Shown piece after piece: positions 48,055 to 60,742 of a stretch of DNA of 64,000 nucleotides. The stretch spans positions 248,001 through 312,000 of the forward strand of contig NC_135257.1 of assembly GCF_964204865.1 (NCBI RefSeq). Reading direction: 5' to 3'. The notes beneath the pieces were generated by a model. It saw only the letters and a program-made list of their open reading frames with translations. It had not been told where the DNA came from and did not search any database. The position numbers were made by a program, and so were the translations under genes. Source of the DNA: Styela clava. Taxonomy: Eukaryota; Chordata; Ascidiacea; Stolidobranchia; Styelidae. Position 1 is the stretch's first letter; every line of letters begins with the position of its first letter.

Positions 48055-50315
48055 CAGTGGTTCTCATTAGCCGGCTTGTCTCAACATTCCTGCCGGCTCG
48101 CCAAAATATATTCCAATAATATATCTCAATTGCAAATTACGAGGCATTAATGGCCTGCCAATTTATTTTGTGAGTTTGAAACGTACATCCAACTTGACCA
48201 GCCGTTCCACGCCCATATCAAGCTTCGAATGGTTTGATGTTGTCATGGGCCACCGTGCATTTGCTAGTGAACTTGTTGCGACCCTGCAGATGGTCATGGG
48301 ACGCGCAACAAAACCGTGGTCCGTTGAGATCTTTTCCAGGTGAAGCACAACAGGATTTTGACCTTGTTGCCAAATTAGCAACGACTTTATCATTTTAATA
48401 TAAATTCATTTTGTTTGGGGCGTCGATCAACTGCAGAGTGATGAATATGATGAACAGGATCAACTGAAATATCTCGAAAGTCAAATAAAGGATCAACTGT
48501 TATTATCGGCTTAGGTGGGTTAGGGGAGGGGGATATTCTTCAGTTGGGAAACGGGATCAACTGAAGAATCTCCATCCCAACTAAGACCAACTGGAGTATG
48601 TGTCGGCCCTTCCTACTGTATATATATCAAATCCGAATATCCCTCATTCAATAAAATTTTCTGATTCGATAAAAATACTAACCAATAAAAACTTTTCTAT
48701 CTTAAATTTGTTTAAATTTGACCATTCTATGAATTTTTCAGACTCAAGTCAATAACATATATCAAATGTATGCACCCGTGGACCAGAGCGAAGCAGTCCT
48801 TACATTTGAGGTTACCGGTACTGTACCCTCAAAAAACTTTCGAGTTTACAGTCGCAAGAATTTTCAGTCAGCCGTCACGCTTGGCAGACTAAAAAGCGTG
48901 TTCCCATGATTAAAAAGTAATACAGCGCAATTTTGGATGAAATATTAGATCTCATAAGATTCATACAAAATTTAGGAATAAATAAAGTAATAGCCTTCTG
49001 GCAAAAAATCAATCTTTAACTACTGAAAATTCAAACCAATTGGTCCAGTATTCGAAGAGAAAAGCGATATAATGATGATGACGAAAATTACCAAAAACAA
49101 CAACAAAATATCAAAACGATCCATAGGTCCACTCACGTGTCCAATAAATATAGCTCATAAAAGATCTCGATACCACTGGCGGCCGTAGCCTTTTACAAAA
49201 ACGTAATGCGGAGTCCAACGAGAAAAGATTGTGCACTCCTGCTCTAAAGTATCCCAGTCACAATTCTTGAGCTCCTTTGATAACAAATACCCATCGCTAA
49301 GTATTCGAGCAATCAAACTGTTGTCCGAGTATTCAACCAGTTACTCGTACGAAAAAACTTTTTCACTACTAGCTTTAATTTTAAACGAAGCAAAGATATC
49401 GACCTCGAGTCGCTGCAGAGCTTTGTGTTGCAAAACCTTTTTTGATGCCTCATTTGCAATCCTTTCTTCCAATCTTTGACCCTTGGAAAGTTTCCTATAC
49501 TTTACCATTGCAAAATTTTTAGTGTTTATTTTAAGAGTAGTTTCGCGAGTCGGCGCCTGTAAAATGGGGTATTTGTTTTAAACCATCATTCTAATTCATA
49601 GCGTTTAACAAATCTGTTTTTTAAAAGCACCAGTGAGGAATTTCAGCCTAGTCTTTCACGGCTATTTCTACACAAATTTGTGATTATTGCAATTGATCTG
49701 AAACTCCTAAGAAGACAAAAAGATCATTGAATTATTTGATTTATATTTAAATTTCCGAAACACAACTGAAAACTAACGAAAAGAATTTAAAAACGCAAAA
49801 ACGAGGTGATGTTTACGACCACGCCTGAAAATATGTCTGAGTGAATAAAGTGTCCGAGCGCATGCAAAAAAGGACATACATTGTAACGTAATTTTTTGCA
49901 TCTTGCTGATTGGCCAATAACACGAAGTAAACAAGGACGTCGATGCTCAGGGAAACATCCATTGTGTTTGTACATGATTTGGCAGGTGCATGTTTTATGT
50001 GAGATGTTTTCTGGGTGCTTTTTTTTTACACATAATGGGTGCCCAGAACTACATTTTATTACGCAAATATGTGATTATTTTATGTTCCACCCATTTCAAT
50101 TTTTGACCTGCACATTATTTAATAGTTTTTCTTCATGTGAAATACTTTTAAGAGCGCAATTTTTTTCTAGAAACACAGAGAGTGCCTGACATTGCACTAT
50201 ATTAAGCAAATATATGTTATTATTTTCTGTTCCACTCATCTCAATTTTTGCCGGTCCGCGAGTACATTTTATAAATTTTACCGGCCCGCCAGAGTAGAAA
50301 GGTTGGGAACCACTG
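48055..50315 (+). mobile_element. Degenerate hAT element (CAGTGGTTCTCA to GGGAACCACTG)
   Basis: The left end CAGTGGTTCTCA is followed by GCCGGCTTG; the right end reads GGCCCGCCAGAG, then TTGGGAACCACTG, so the ends are inverted and of one family. Flanking octamers (TTTTACTC and CTCTATAA) differ, so either the duplication has decayed or two elements are joined. The plus strand at about 49240-49440 encodes a hAT C-terminal dimerisation remnant (KYPSLSIRAIKLLSEYST, then YEKTFSLLALI), close to the ZBED5/SCAND3 type. A right-end-like GTGCACTCCTG at 49230-49241 hints at another nested end. Confidence 0.65.
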
Positions 50316-50746
50316 CTCTATAACAACCAGTCCATAGGGACATGACATAACAAACGCAACATAAACAACAATGGAAAACCTCTTAAAATTAGGCTGACAT
50401 CGAAGAGCTTGTGTATAGCTGTGTCCATATTAGCCACCTCGTTAATCCCGCCCTGTGCTAAAATGCTTTCTATTTCATTTAACGAAATCAAGCCGTTGAC
50501 ATGTTTGAGACGAAGTCATGCTTTAGTTTAGACTGTAATCCTTGTTGAAGAAGCATCAAAGATGATAGACTACATTACTATAATGCAAGACTATGTATCT
50601 TAATAAAGGTAATGGCGAGGTTGGTAATCGTCGCAAACATATGAAAAACTAATAGTGACTAAAAACCTATTTGGACATATAGATTTAAGAATTTGAAGAT
50701 CTATGTTGAGTTAGGAAAAATATAAAACTTTGACATTGTCTGAATG

Positions 50747-53700
50747 TTATAATGGTGTACTGATGACATCGATTGGAATTTCGTCAACTTGCTTGATGTT
50801 TGCGTCCAGTTCAAAGTCCTCATCTTGGAGTTTCTCCATGCCTACATTCTTGCTAGTTGGTGGTTTATATAAATACAACGCCAGTGAAAAGAAACACACT
50901 GATATAGCCTTGCATACCATAGCTGAAAAATAAAAATTTGGCAAACTCATAATTCATCCAGATAAATATTTATGCTTTCAGCAAAGGGATACCAACTCTA
51001 CACGAAGCGATAAATAAAATACGGCAATTTTATCTAGATTTCAACTAAAAGAAAAGATGTGGTCTTCGAAGGGAGAATTGGTGAGTTCATATTTTGCATT
51101 ACGAAAATAAAATAATAAAATAAAACTGATAATTCAAAATAGTACGAACACACTCTGCAATTGACTCACATGCTATTGTCAAGTATAAGGCTACTTCGTC
51201 GCTATTGTGCAGCCAGCAAGACCCAGTGCCCAGTCCACATGACAATTGTTGCCAAAGCAGACATGTAATATCAAATATTACACCGAATACAACGGGGCCT
51301 GGGATGCTACCAAATGCTCGAACAATCCACCACTGAACGCCCACTGCAAACGATTTTTGAGAATCTGGTACAATTCTGAATACATAAAAGGAACATATAT
51401 ATATATTTAATCACGAAAGATATATATAAATTTCGAAACTCACGAATAAAATAGCATACAATGTATTCATTACCTTAATATAACCAATAAAGCTGGCGTG
51501 GTTGTCATAAAATTTATCAAAACAATAACGAAAAATATTCCTAGAAAAGGTGCCAAAACTGTACACGATTGTTCACAGAGGCCGCCTACAGCAGCAATTC
51601 CATTTTCATCCGTTTTTTGTACACACGAGCAATCACGATATATCTGAATTTCGAAAATAAGGTTTAAATACTATAACAACACTATAAGTACAGAGCCACA
51701 ATATTTTGACTTCCGATTCTAACGCACCCTAACACCAGACATAAAATAAAAACAAAAATCGAATAAAAGCGTGGATGACGGTAATCAGAATTACACCTGT
51801 TGTTAACAATTTCACGCCATTCAAACCGCATAATTGTTCTTTCTTGTCAATGTTGTAAACTGCTTGTCTGAGGAAGACTGATTTTGTTCAGACGAAACGT
51901 TACAGAAATACATTCGTGTTAGTGTGCAGCAGGACTCTTGAATTGCATAGTGTTGTTTAATTGTCAACCAATTCATCGTATAGATATAAATATTCAAGGA
52001 CATGTTGTTCTGATCGCGCTGATGGATAAAACAATATTTAAACATAGGTAAATATTTGACTATTGAAGTTTTGTCTTGTTTCATATCCACATGAAAATTT
52101 AATGTTAAATTCGGCCCTTACCACACTAAAATATAGACATGCGAAGCTTCTCTAAATTCTCGGATATACAACGCACCAACTTCTTATTTATAGTTTATTA
52201 TCAAATTTCCAAACCCATTAGGTAATAAAGGTTTCATCGAGAAAAATTTTTCCCATTTTGCGAGAAGCTTAAATGACGTTTCATTAAATCAATGAATACA
52301 AGTTTTACAAATTTGTATAGCCCAAGCTATGTAGAATCAAGCTGTTTAATTTGTTCATATAAAAGATATTTGAATTTCAGTATTTCAATAGTCAGTTTCT
52401 TAATATCAATAATGAGACTTGCATTATCAGGACCGGTTTCATCAATTTCGAAGCATCCAGCAAGACACGCTGAAAAGTAGGACTGATTATCGGCACCACA
52501 AACTGGAGAAAAATATTTCTCTTGACAATTACAGTTGGAGTTGCACGATGCTGTCAGGTTTGCGGGAGGATGTTCTTTATCTGGGTCCGAACTGTCATGC
52601 ATAAATAATAACATATAGTAATTGCCACTACATCAAATCAACGACATCTTGTTCGCATTTGATTCTTTAGTTAGGTTTAGGTATATTTATATGCCTATAA
52701 GATCGCTTATAATGAATTTCATAAACCGCTTTATTATGGGATGTCTAAATGAAGCTATGAGTTTGCTGATGTTCACCAGTTGACTAAATTTAGAGCAGCA
52801 ATTAGTGAAATATAATGTTTATCTAGGTTTTATAAAACTGTCTGTTGGGGTTACGCGAGACTAACTGCGTATCTGTATCTGTGTATCTGTCTAGTAGGGC
52901 AAGGCTGCCCAACCCGCGGCCCGCCCTATAAAGTTTGTAAGCAGACTTTTTAAATTTTTACATACATTTTACTATACATAAGTATTTTTCGTGATTTTGG
53001 TGTAATTATTCCTGCCATCTATCTACGTTCAAATGCCGGTTTTTATTATTAGGTATGTGTCAAGTCTTGCAACCTGGTGGACATCAACGTCATTTTTTTT
53101 ATTTCTTGCTAAACTGTGCACTCTGTTCGACAAACTATAAAGATATTGTGCGATCATTGGGGACAAACGCAGAGCGCAAATATAGAAATGAACTTGGAGC
53201 CTGAGTTTGCAAATTAATTTCATTCTGATTGCTTTCTTTCGTGTCGGCTTTGATGGTCTTTATCGCCAACGTAAAATAAAAAGTAAACAATATCTTGGGT
53301 ACTGGTCCCCGGACCTGTTGTCTTTTTATGTTTGTACTTTTGTTCATGTTATGTTCGCGTTAAATAAGATTTTGTAAATGTCGTCACTGCGTATTCGTCA
53401 ATAATTCTGATGAAATTGACGTAATGGCATTACTACTAATCAGTCACAAATCAGTATATGTCGACTATTCTTTCAGAAATCTTCGTTATGTTACTTCATT
53501 AAATACTTGTATTGGTGTTTCAAATTTTACGAAACGGCCCACTAAAACTTGATATTGCCGCGACATTGACGCACATTATGCTTATTTAAACATTAAAGCA
53601 GTATCGTAGCTACTGAAAATGAATGAATAAAAACACTATAACGCAAAATATAACAATCAACTTTGACGCGATGTGTGTGTTTCCTGCGTGGTCGCCAAAA

Positions 53701-56700
53701 AACCGCAAGTGTGTTGTGTAATGACTGATTCTTTGATTCGGTCGCCCGAGAGTGTTATGTCCACGCCCCGTTTACCAGATATTCGAATAGTAAACCGCTA
53801 TTCTAAAATTCGAATAATTTGCCAGCCCTACCCAGTAACCAGAAAGCAATTATTAATTTGATTGATTTCATGTTAATAAACTCGCCTTTTATGTATTATG
53901 TAATTACCTACACCAAAATCAGGACTTATCTGGTATTAATGTTTGGTACAAACGTTTGCGGCCCGCGACCGATTTTGTCACGTGAAAGTGGCCCGCGAGA
54001 CAATAAAGGTTGGGCAGGCCTGGTCTATAGAAGTTCTAATCCGCTGGTGGACACATATGCGTATACATGTTAGTGCTCGGCCGACCAAGAATAAATAAAA
54101 CGTGAGATTATCGGCGTCGGAACAAGGAAAAAGATTTTTTCAGGAATATATTATTCTATTAAATTAGTAAATAAGAATAGTTTAAAGCTTCCATGTTTTC
54201 ATGGAAAAAAATCCAAAAAATCAAATTCTTCTATCTCTTACCTATATGCTTGGTTGACTCCGGCGATTAGAGGATCTTTACAATGCAAAAGTGCAGTGGG
54301 CGATAATACAAAAACAGCGGCAGCGCAAAAAATGCACATTTTTAAAACTCCTGCTGTTTTCAGTTTTAATTTTTGAACAAGAAGAGCAGAGATAATATTT
54401 CCAAATACTCCCCCTGGAATAGCAATGATTCCTGAAAATATGACGTAAATGTATCAACAATGTGAACAAAAGCATATATTTTATAATTATTGGACTTGAT
54501 AACCAATGATCGTTGCCAAAGTGTTAATATTACATGCAGTGGATGCTAGATTCAAATTACGGACCTGAGATCAACCGCCTAAACCTAGCATCTAAGTCAA
54601 AGTCTTCATCTTAATCTTAAGTCAAATACACAATGTTCTCTGCTTCATTCTGATTATATTTTATAATTAGAATGAGCCATTTATTGACGTACATCGGCGT
54701 CATAATAGATTGTGAGTTTTACCTTCTTGCGCGACCTTATGACTACGCTGTATATTCAGGGGTGGCCAACCTGCCTTCGACCGCGATCGACTAAAATTTT
54801 GAAAATACCTTGCGATCGACTGATTGGCAATAGGGTCACACGAAAAAACGAATGAGTATAGGCAGATAACTGTAAACACGCATACAAAAATTCCTCCGCT
54901 GCCAATAAGCTCGGCTCTGTGGGCGCATTCTCAATGAAATCGCCACAAAAATTTGTTTTTTATGCCTGTCACATTTTAGTCGTAAGACTTAAATAATTCT
55001 TCAAAAAATTTTCCAAGTACCCATGTATTATCCGAACAGCGAAAAATAAATATTCCCAAACCATAAATGTTAATCAGACCTCAGTATCTAATTTTAATTT
55101 ATAGTTTCCGCCAAGTCCTATTTTTCGCTTGCACGGAATTAGTAAAAATTGTGCATACTGCTGTCACTGCTATCGTTGCGAATGAAATTTATCACACTAT
55201 TCTTGGAGTAAGACAATACCTTTCAAATACTGCAGAAGGTATTGTAGGATCGTTTGTCAGCCAAGACGCGCGATATTAGACACCTTCATTTCTAAACCTT
55301 GGCAGCGGCGAAACATTTGGTACGTAACAATATGCTATTATCGGACTCAAATAGAGTATGTGTGTATCGTATTTTGCACAATGAAACTGGTTAAAGGCAA
55401 TTGATCGACCGGTCGATCGCAATCGCGATCGATGTGTTGGCCACCCGTGATATATATCATTCCATGCTTATACCTGCATACAAAGCGGCTTCTCCTGCAG
55501 ATAAATTAAATTGACTTTCGATGAATTTCGGAAGAAAAGCAGTGAATGCAGCAATAAGAAATCCTTCGGAACAACCAGCCAACGTGGTAAATAAAAATGC
55601 CGAGTTTTTGAGCATGGCTACAATAGCAATAGGCATATCTTTAATTGATTTCCCAAATTCTTCCTTTTCAGTTATTTCTGCACTAGCGTTTCTGTGCACT
55701 TCAGATTCTTTTTGAGATCGTATCAATGCACTACCTGTTTTGATATACGATAATATGATAATACTCGGTGTATTTGGTTGTATGATTTAGTTACATTATG
55801 TTTTCAATGTATCACCCTTTTTTTCATTAAATAAAGAACATAACACTCGTGAGCAGAATAATTCAATAATAGCATTCTCTTTGTAGAAATTATGTATTTC
55901 AAGTGTACTTGAGAAAAAATAATTTGTTTAAAAAATGTACCAGGAAATTGCTTTGGAAAACTGATCATTGGCAACGAAACAAATATTAGAGCTAATGCTG
56001 ATGCCAGAAGAAATCCCAGCCACCACGCTCCAACCCATCGTGGATCTGACGAGTCGATTTCAATTCTGTGACAGAAAATTTAAATAAATATTTTAAAACG
56101 TTCTGCTACGACAAACCACAGGAAGTCGTAGACTACTTACTCTTCTGGGTTGGTGGTATCGAAATCCACGTATATTGATAAAGAATATCCGCCTAGGATG
56201 TATCCAAGTACTGGTCCCAATATAGTCAGCGCATTTGAAACTCCTGCGTAAAAGACATACCATTACTTTAGCACAAATTACAAGATTACTAATGTGTGAT
56301 AACCGTTTTTTTTTATAAAAGATTGGATTCTCTGGGTAATATTTTTTTACATATGTTTCTATTTTGTGTGGAAGTCGTATGTAGAGAAAACAACACACCA
56401 ATATATATTGCAGATTTTCCCTTCGGTAAACTGTCTTCCAACACGGCAAATCCGACCGTGTATAAAGGTATGCATCCAAATCCTTGCAGCACCATAGCGA
56501 ATATAAAGAGATAGAGATAATCGTCAACATTTTCCTCGTATCCCGAGGATTCACACGTTGGTACAAACTCAGGATCACAGAGGTCTGAAAAGATTTAAAA
56601 TCTCGTACAGGGGTGTCAAACTCATGGGTTTTCGAGGGCCGCATTACATTTTGGGAATTGTGTAAAGAGCCGCAAACAGTTTTTGATATATTTTGATAAT

Positions 56701-59083
56701 GTATACTTGAAGCATATTTTTAGATTGTGATTTTTAGTTTGTGACATATATTGTGATGCAATAAACAGCCGAATGAAGTTTTGGTATTTTAAATTTCAAA
56801 TGCCATTTACATATCATTTTTTGCATTTCAATATTATTACAATTTACTGTATTTATTACAAAAAAAATTTATGTACAACTATCCAAAACATTTTTGAAAA
56901 AGATTTGATAAGGAAAGAATACTACATACACTAAAAATGACTTAATCTAAATATATAGACCTACTATTTACAAATAATACTACAGAATAAACTCTATGTT
57001 TTTGTATTACATATGTCCTGACGTTTAGCATCTCTTTTGTGCCACCAGCTTACTAATATCAGGCTGAAAGGATTTTACAGTACCAACTCTAATTAGCGAG
57101 GTTAATTAGAATTCATCGGTTAATTTGGATCGTTGAGAATGTTTGATTAATTTCAGAAATACAAAAATATTACGTTCATCATTTCACATATAGATCAGTA
57201 AACGAACAAATGACTGATTTTTCGGACCAGACATTTCCCGCCACATTTCCTACCATTACGTCGTATAATTACGTCTTACGTCGCATAAAACCGCTTGAGT
57301 TATGATTGATATTGATTTTTGTTAACTAGGTAGTCTTATAATTATGATAAAATACAAATGCATAAAAAAAAATTGTTCGAAGGTTAACCTAAAAATTGTC
57401 ATATTGACTGCGGAGCTTATTCTGATAATGTCTACCTATATCGTATTCTTTCATTGTACCGATGGAAATGTGACAAATTAAACAAAATTTTTGAGAAATG
57501 TAGAAATATTGCAACAAAATTTCCACCTTCTTCATGTACTTTGCGTTTTATTTAATCCTTTAAATTTTTTTTTTCAAGTATTCTTTTGCTAGCTTGAGGT
57601 GTATCCATAATTGAGTCAAATTGCAAACAAAAAAAATTTAATTTTCTAAAACTACTTTCAGTAAATTGCCGATTTCTGTGTGAATAGTCGATTTCATTTT
57701 AAAAGGTTTGAAAAATGTATTACATTTGGATAAAAAAAACTTTTAAAACAAAATTTTACAATTATTGTTAAGCGTTCGAGGGTCGCATTGGAAGTGCCCT
57801 AGGACCGCAACCTTGACACCTCTGATCTAGTAGAATATTTTTAGATGCATTTTTTGCACAAGCTTGATGGACATATAAAAAATAAAATTTGCGATTTTTT
57901 CTCTCAATATTTATATTCAAGTGAGTATATTTCATGGCATGATCCCACGATACCTTTCCTATATATGTATAGATCAATTTTGGTCAGAAATTGCCACTCA
58001 AAGTTGTTAACGTTACAAAAATAGCTAGCAAGGGTCTCAAACCTGAAACATTTCCTTCGTACACATAACGACCAGTAGTAAAATGTGGTATTGCAAATAT
58101 GAGGCACCCAACTCCAAAAAATATCGATCCGATCGCCAGTAAACGAGGTCTGTGAGCACGATTTCCGTAAAATGTGACAAAAAGACAAAGCACAAAGTAG
58201 GCAATGTCATAACTCACGACTATCAAGCCGGTTTCTGAGCTTTGTAGTCGAAATCTTCGTTCTAGAGTCGTTAATATCACATTCATGTATCCATTTACAA
58301 GAAGACCTGGGATGAAAAGAAGTTTAATGCTGTAATGTCTTGACAAATGCGTGCGTTTTTTATGAAAGTTTCAATAAATAAATTTTAAACACAAAAACAT
58401 CAAAGCAAATCAATCTTGACTGAAATCCTAATTTAATACAGTCGCGATAGCAGATATGATTTAGGGTCAACACAAAAAAAGGCGGATCATAAAACCAGTT
58501 TAAAATATAGAGTCATCTCGTTCATTTTGCGCGAGAAATCGCATGTAGTTGATTGACATTTCAGCTCTTGGGTCGATATTATTCTCACCTATCGTGAGCT
58601 GTCGACTGCATTGTTTTCTTCATACACGCGTTCTCTGAGTTATTCATCTATAGTTTTACTTTCAAAATCACTAGGTAGCATTTCAGATGCTTGAAACTAC
58701 TGTTTCGATAAATACAGAATTTGTATTTGAGGCTCTCAAAGATCTGAACCTTGACGATGAGAATACAAATTACAATTTATAATTTATAAATCGTCTAGTC
58801 TAGTCTATAGTCAAACAATTAACCTTGTGAAGTACATATGATTTCATTCACCTTGCGTTGTCAAGAACATTCCAAACACCAGCAAATATCCAGATGGGTT
58901 GTTAAAGAATTGGAGAAACTTTGGAACACAGCAAAACAATCCGCAATCTCCTTCATCTTCTTCGCCTTTTAACAAATCTTTTTCGTCCGCCAGATTTTTC
59001 TTTCCATCATTACTCGACTTATTTTCCATGCCAATATGTCCATTTCCGTTCGACGTTTCAATGCCGTTTTCTGTTTGATGCAT
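50747..59083 (-). CDS. Organic anion transporter, SLCO4-like (gene B), 11 exons
   Basis: Exons: 59083-58852, 58306-58043, 56584-56399, 56243-56141, 56065-55941, 55734-55474, 54431-54242, 52591-52423, 51643-51474, 51375-51170, 50922-50747. Coding length is 2082 nt, 693 residues. The signature DPRWVGAWWLGFL lies at about residue 269. The Kazal-type loop (CNSNCNCQEKYFSPVCG to SACLAGC) is at about 454-510, followed by YRDCSC as in SLCO4 proteins. Exon 10 has PDSQKSFAVGVQ and GSIPGPVVFG, and the last membrane span ends YLYKPP. The only in-frame junction after the Kazal exon uses a GC donor (GCAAGT at 52422 downward). The first exon carries a polar Glu/Asp-rich cytoplasmic N-terminus; I start at the ATG at 59083 and not at the TTG six bases earlier. 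Introns 2, 6 and 7 contain hAT elements. Confidence 0.9.
51853..51950 (+). repeat. Dispersed ~98-bp repeat, copy in SLCO gene B intron 8
   Basis: Second copy of the repeat seen at 27193-27290, same orientation on the plus strand, sharing CAGACGAAACGTTACAGAAA and the flanking blocks. Confidence 0.75.
52900..54022. mobile_element. hAT element in intron 7 of SLCO gene B
   Basis: Inverted ends are CAAGGCTGCCCAACC at 52900 and GGTTGGGCAGGCCTG ending at 54022, each followed inward by a GGCCCGC motif. Flanks GTCTAGTA (52889-52896) and GTCTATAG (54023-54030) are only loosely alike. About 1.12 kb with no usable transposase frame. Confidence 0.75.
54757..55449. mobile_element. Short hAT-like element in intron 6 of SLCO gene B
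   Basis: The left end is CAGGGGTGGCCAACCTGC and the right end GTTGGCCACCCGTG. Both subterminal regions are dense in GCGATCGA motifs in inverted order. It is 693 bp and non-coding. Its right end is 24 bp from the exon-6 donor. The AT-rich flanks do not give a clear 8-bp duplication. Confidence 0.72.
56608..57824. mobile_element. Non-autonomous hAT element in intron 2 of SLCO gene B
   Basis: Ends are CAGGGGTGTCAAACTC at 56608 and CTTGACACCTCTG ending at 57824, with 'cgagggccgcat' and 'cgagggtcgcat' motifs inside them. Flanks ATCTCGTA (56600-56607) and ATCTAGTA (57825-57832) match at 7 of 8. Length is 1217 bp and no transposase is readable. Its left end is 24 bp from the start of exon 3 on the gene's strand. 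Confidence 0.85.
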
Positions 59084-60742
59084 CTTCAATATTTATTTTC
59101 TAACCTAACCTATGAATTGCATTATTTTATTATATATATATTAAACTGAAAATAGGCAAGTAAAGTACTAGGTGCTGTTAATCTACATGCTATCTATCGC
59201 TTGCCTGACCAGATCAGAATGCGATGAACTCTGTGCACGTATGTAAACAATTCGGCTAATTACGCAAAATTTATTTTGTCGTTGTGATTAAACACAATTT
59301 AAAATGATAATCAGCCAATCGTCATATCATTTGCTGGTGATATACATTATAGAATGTTTACTCTGCAAGCAATGAGTTACTGAATTGAGGTGCGGAATAT
59401 ATTATAAATTGTCAATAGCGTACAATGCAGTGAATCATGTATGTATACAATGCATTCAGTAATATAAGATGTAACTTAGTTCAGGTAAGTCTGATGTCAA
59501 TACCCCAAGATCGCTTTTTCTTACTTGTACATTTGTTGACATGCTGTTGGCCTTATATGTTAATTAACCGAACCCATTATGGTACATTATCCCCTTTATT
59601 GTATAGTGCAGGTAACAACACTCTAAAGAAATTACTCCATTTGTTTAGAGGTTTAATTATTTATTTGAATGAATCAGTGACTGCAGAACTTTTCGGTCTG
59701 TTGTCTCTCCGCTTCAGCCATGTGCTTGTGGATGTGGGTAATGTCGAATTACCAATTTCGCTAGAAAAGAATCTACCAAGAAATGAATGGCCTAATGGCT
59801 CTCACTGTAGTATATTCAATGCAATCAATTGAAAGCGGTGAACGTTTCACACAGCCAATGTCTCTCATGTTGACTAAAAGTCTATTGTGGATTGTGTCAC
59901 AATAGATCACTTGATTTGAATTATTAACTCAGGCAACTCTCTGTCGATTTTTACTCTTTTGTAGGAAGCAATGTTTTTCCTTATTAATTTAGTACTTGAT
60001 ATTTTACATGATGTCATTTTCGTAATGTTTAAAATTTAAATTTATACGCATTACACACCTCGAGGTTCATCTCGTGACCTTGGTTTGAGCAAATTTAAAC
60101 ATTAAATTTAAATCACGTGTTAAAATGAGGGTATCACCGTTAGTCATTAAATATTTGTTCTACAGTGTAACCTTCCCGTAATACTCTTAATAAAAATATA
60201 ATATAAATATGGAATATATGATTCAGTCCCCGTTAAGTTTTGATTCGATTATGATATATGGTTGGAAAATGATTATTTTGCTCTCACCTACTTCTATTTA
60301 CATAGAGCTCGTTCGTTGCTGATTTTGAACGTAAAAATTCTCGTAAGCAGCTTTACCTCATGCTTGTCCTCGAAACACACCTACTTTGTTACAATAATTT
60401 GTGTTCTGATTTAACAGCTCCTAATAGTTTATATTATATTGAGTTGTCTGCACCACTCGATTAGGGCCTTAAATTATCTTGCACAACGAGAATAGGAGCC
60501 ACACCGAGAATAATAATTGATACAATCAAAATTCATTCAAGAAAGTGACGTAGGTAGCAGTCACTTTAGGCGTCGGCTTCAAGTGATGTCTAGCGAGTAT
60601 TTTACATATAGTAAATTAAAGCAATGTATTTTTTCATGTTAAATAATATGTATTACAACATAGCAAAACAAAAAATAATATTGGCATTGAGACTACAGCT
60701 GAATAACACTATTCAGAATAACAAAATTTACCTTAGACTAAT
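59084..60742. other. Region between SLCO gene B and the protease gene
   Basis: This holds the SLCO gene B promoter and the protease 3' UTR. A 131-codon plus-strand ORF at 59437-59832 has a hydrophobic first half, but I cannot assign it and it has no supporting context. Nothing else is recognised. Confidence 0.45.

Noticed and set aside
59437..59832. 131-codon plus-strand ORF
   Set aside because: No family recognised, no splice partners and AT-rich surroundings. It may be chance; kept only as a note.
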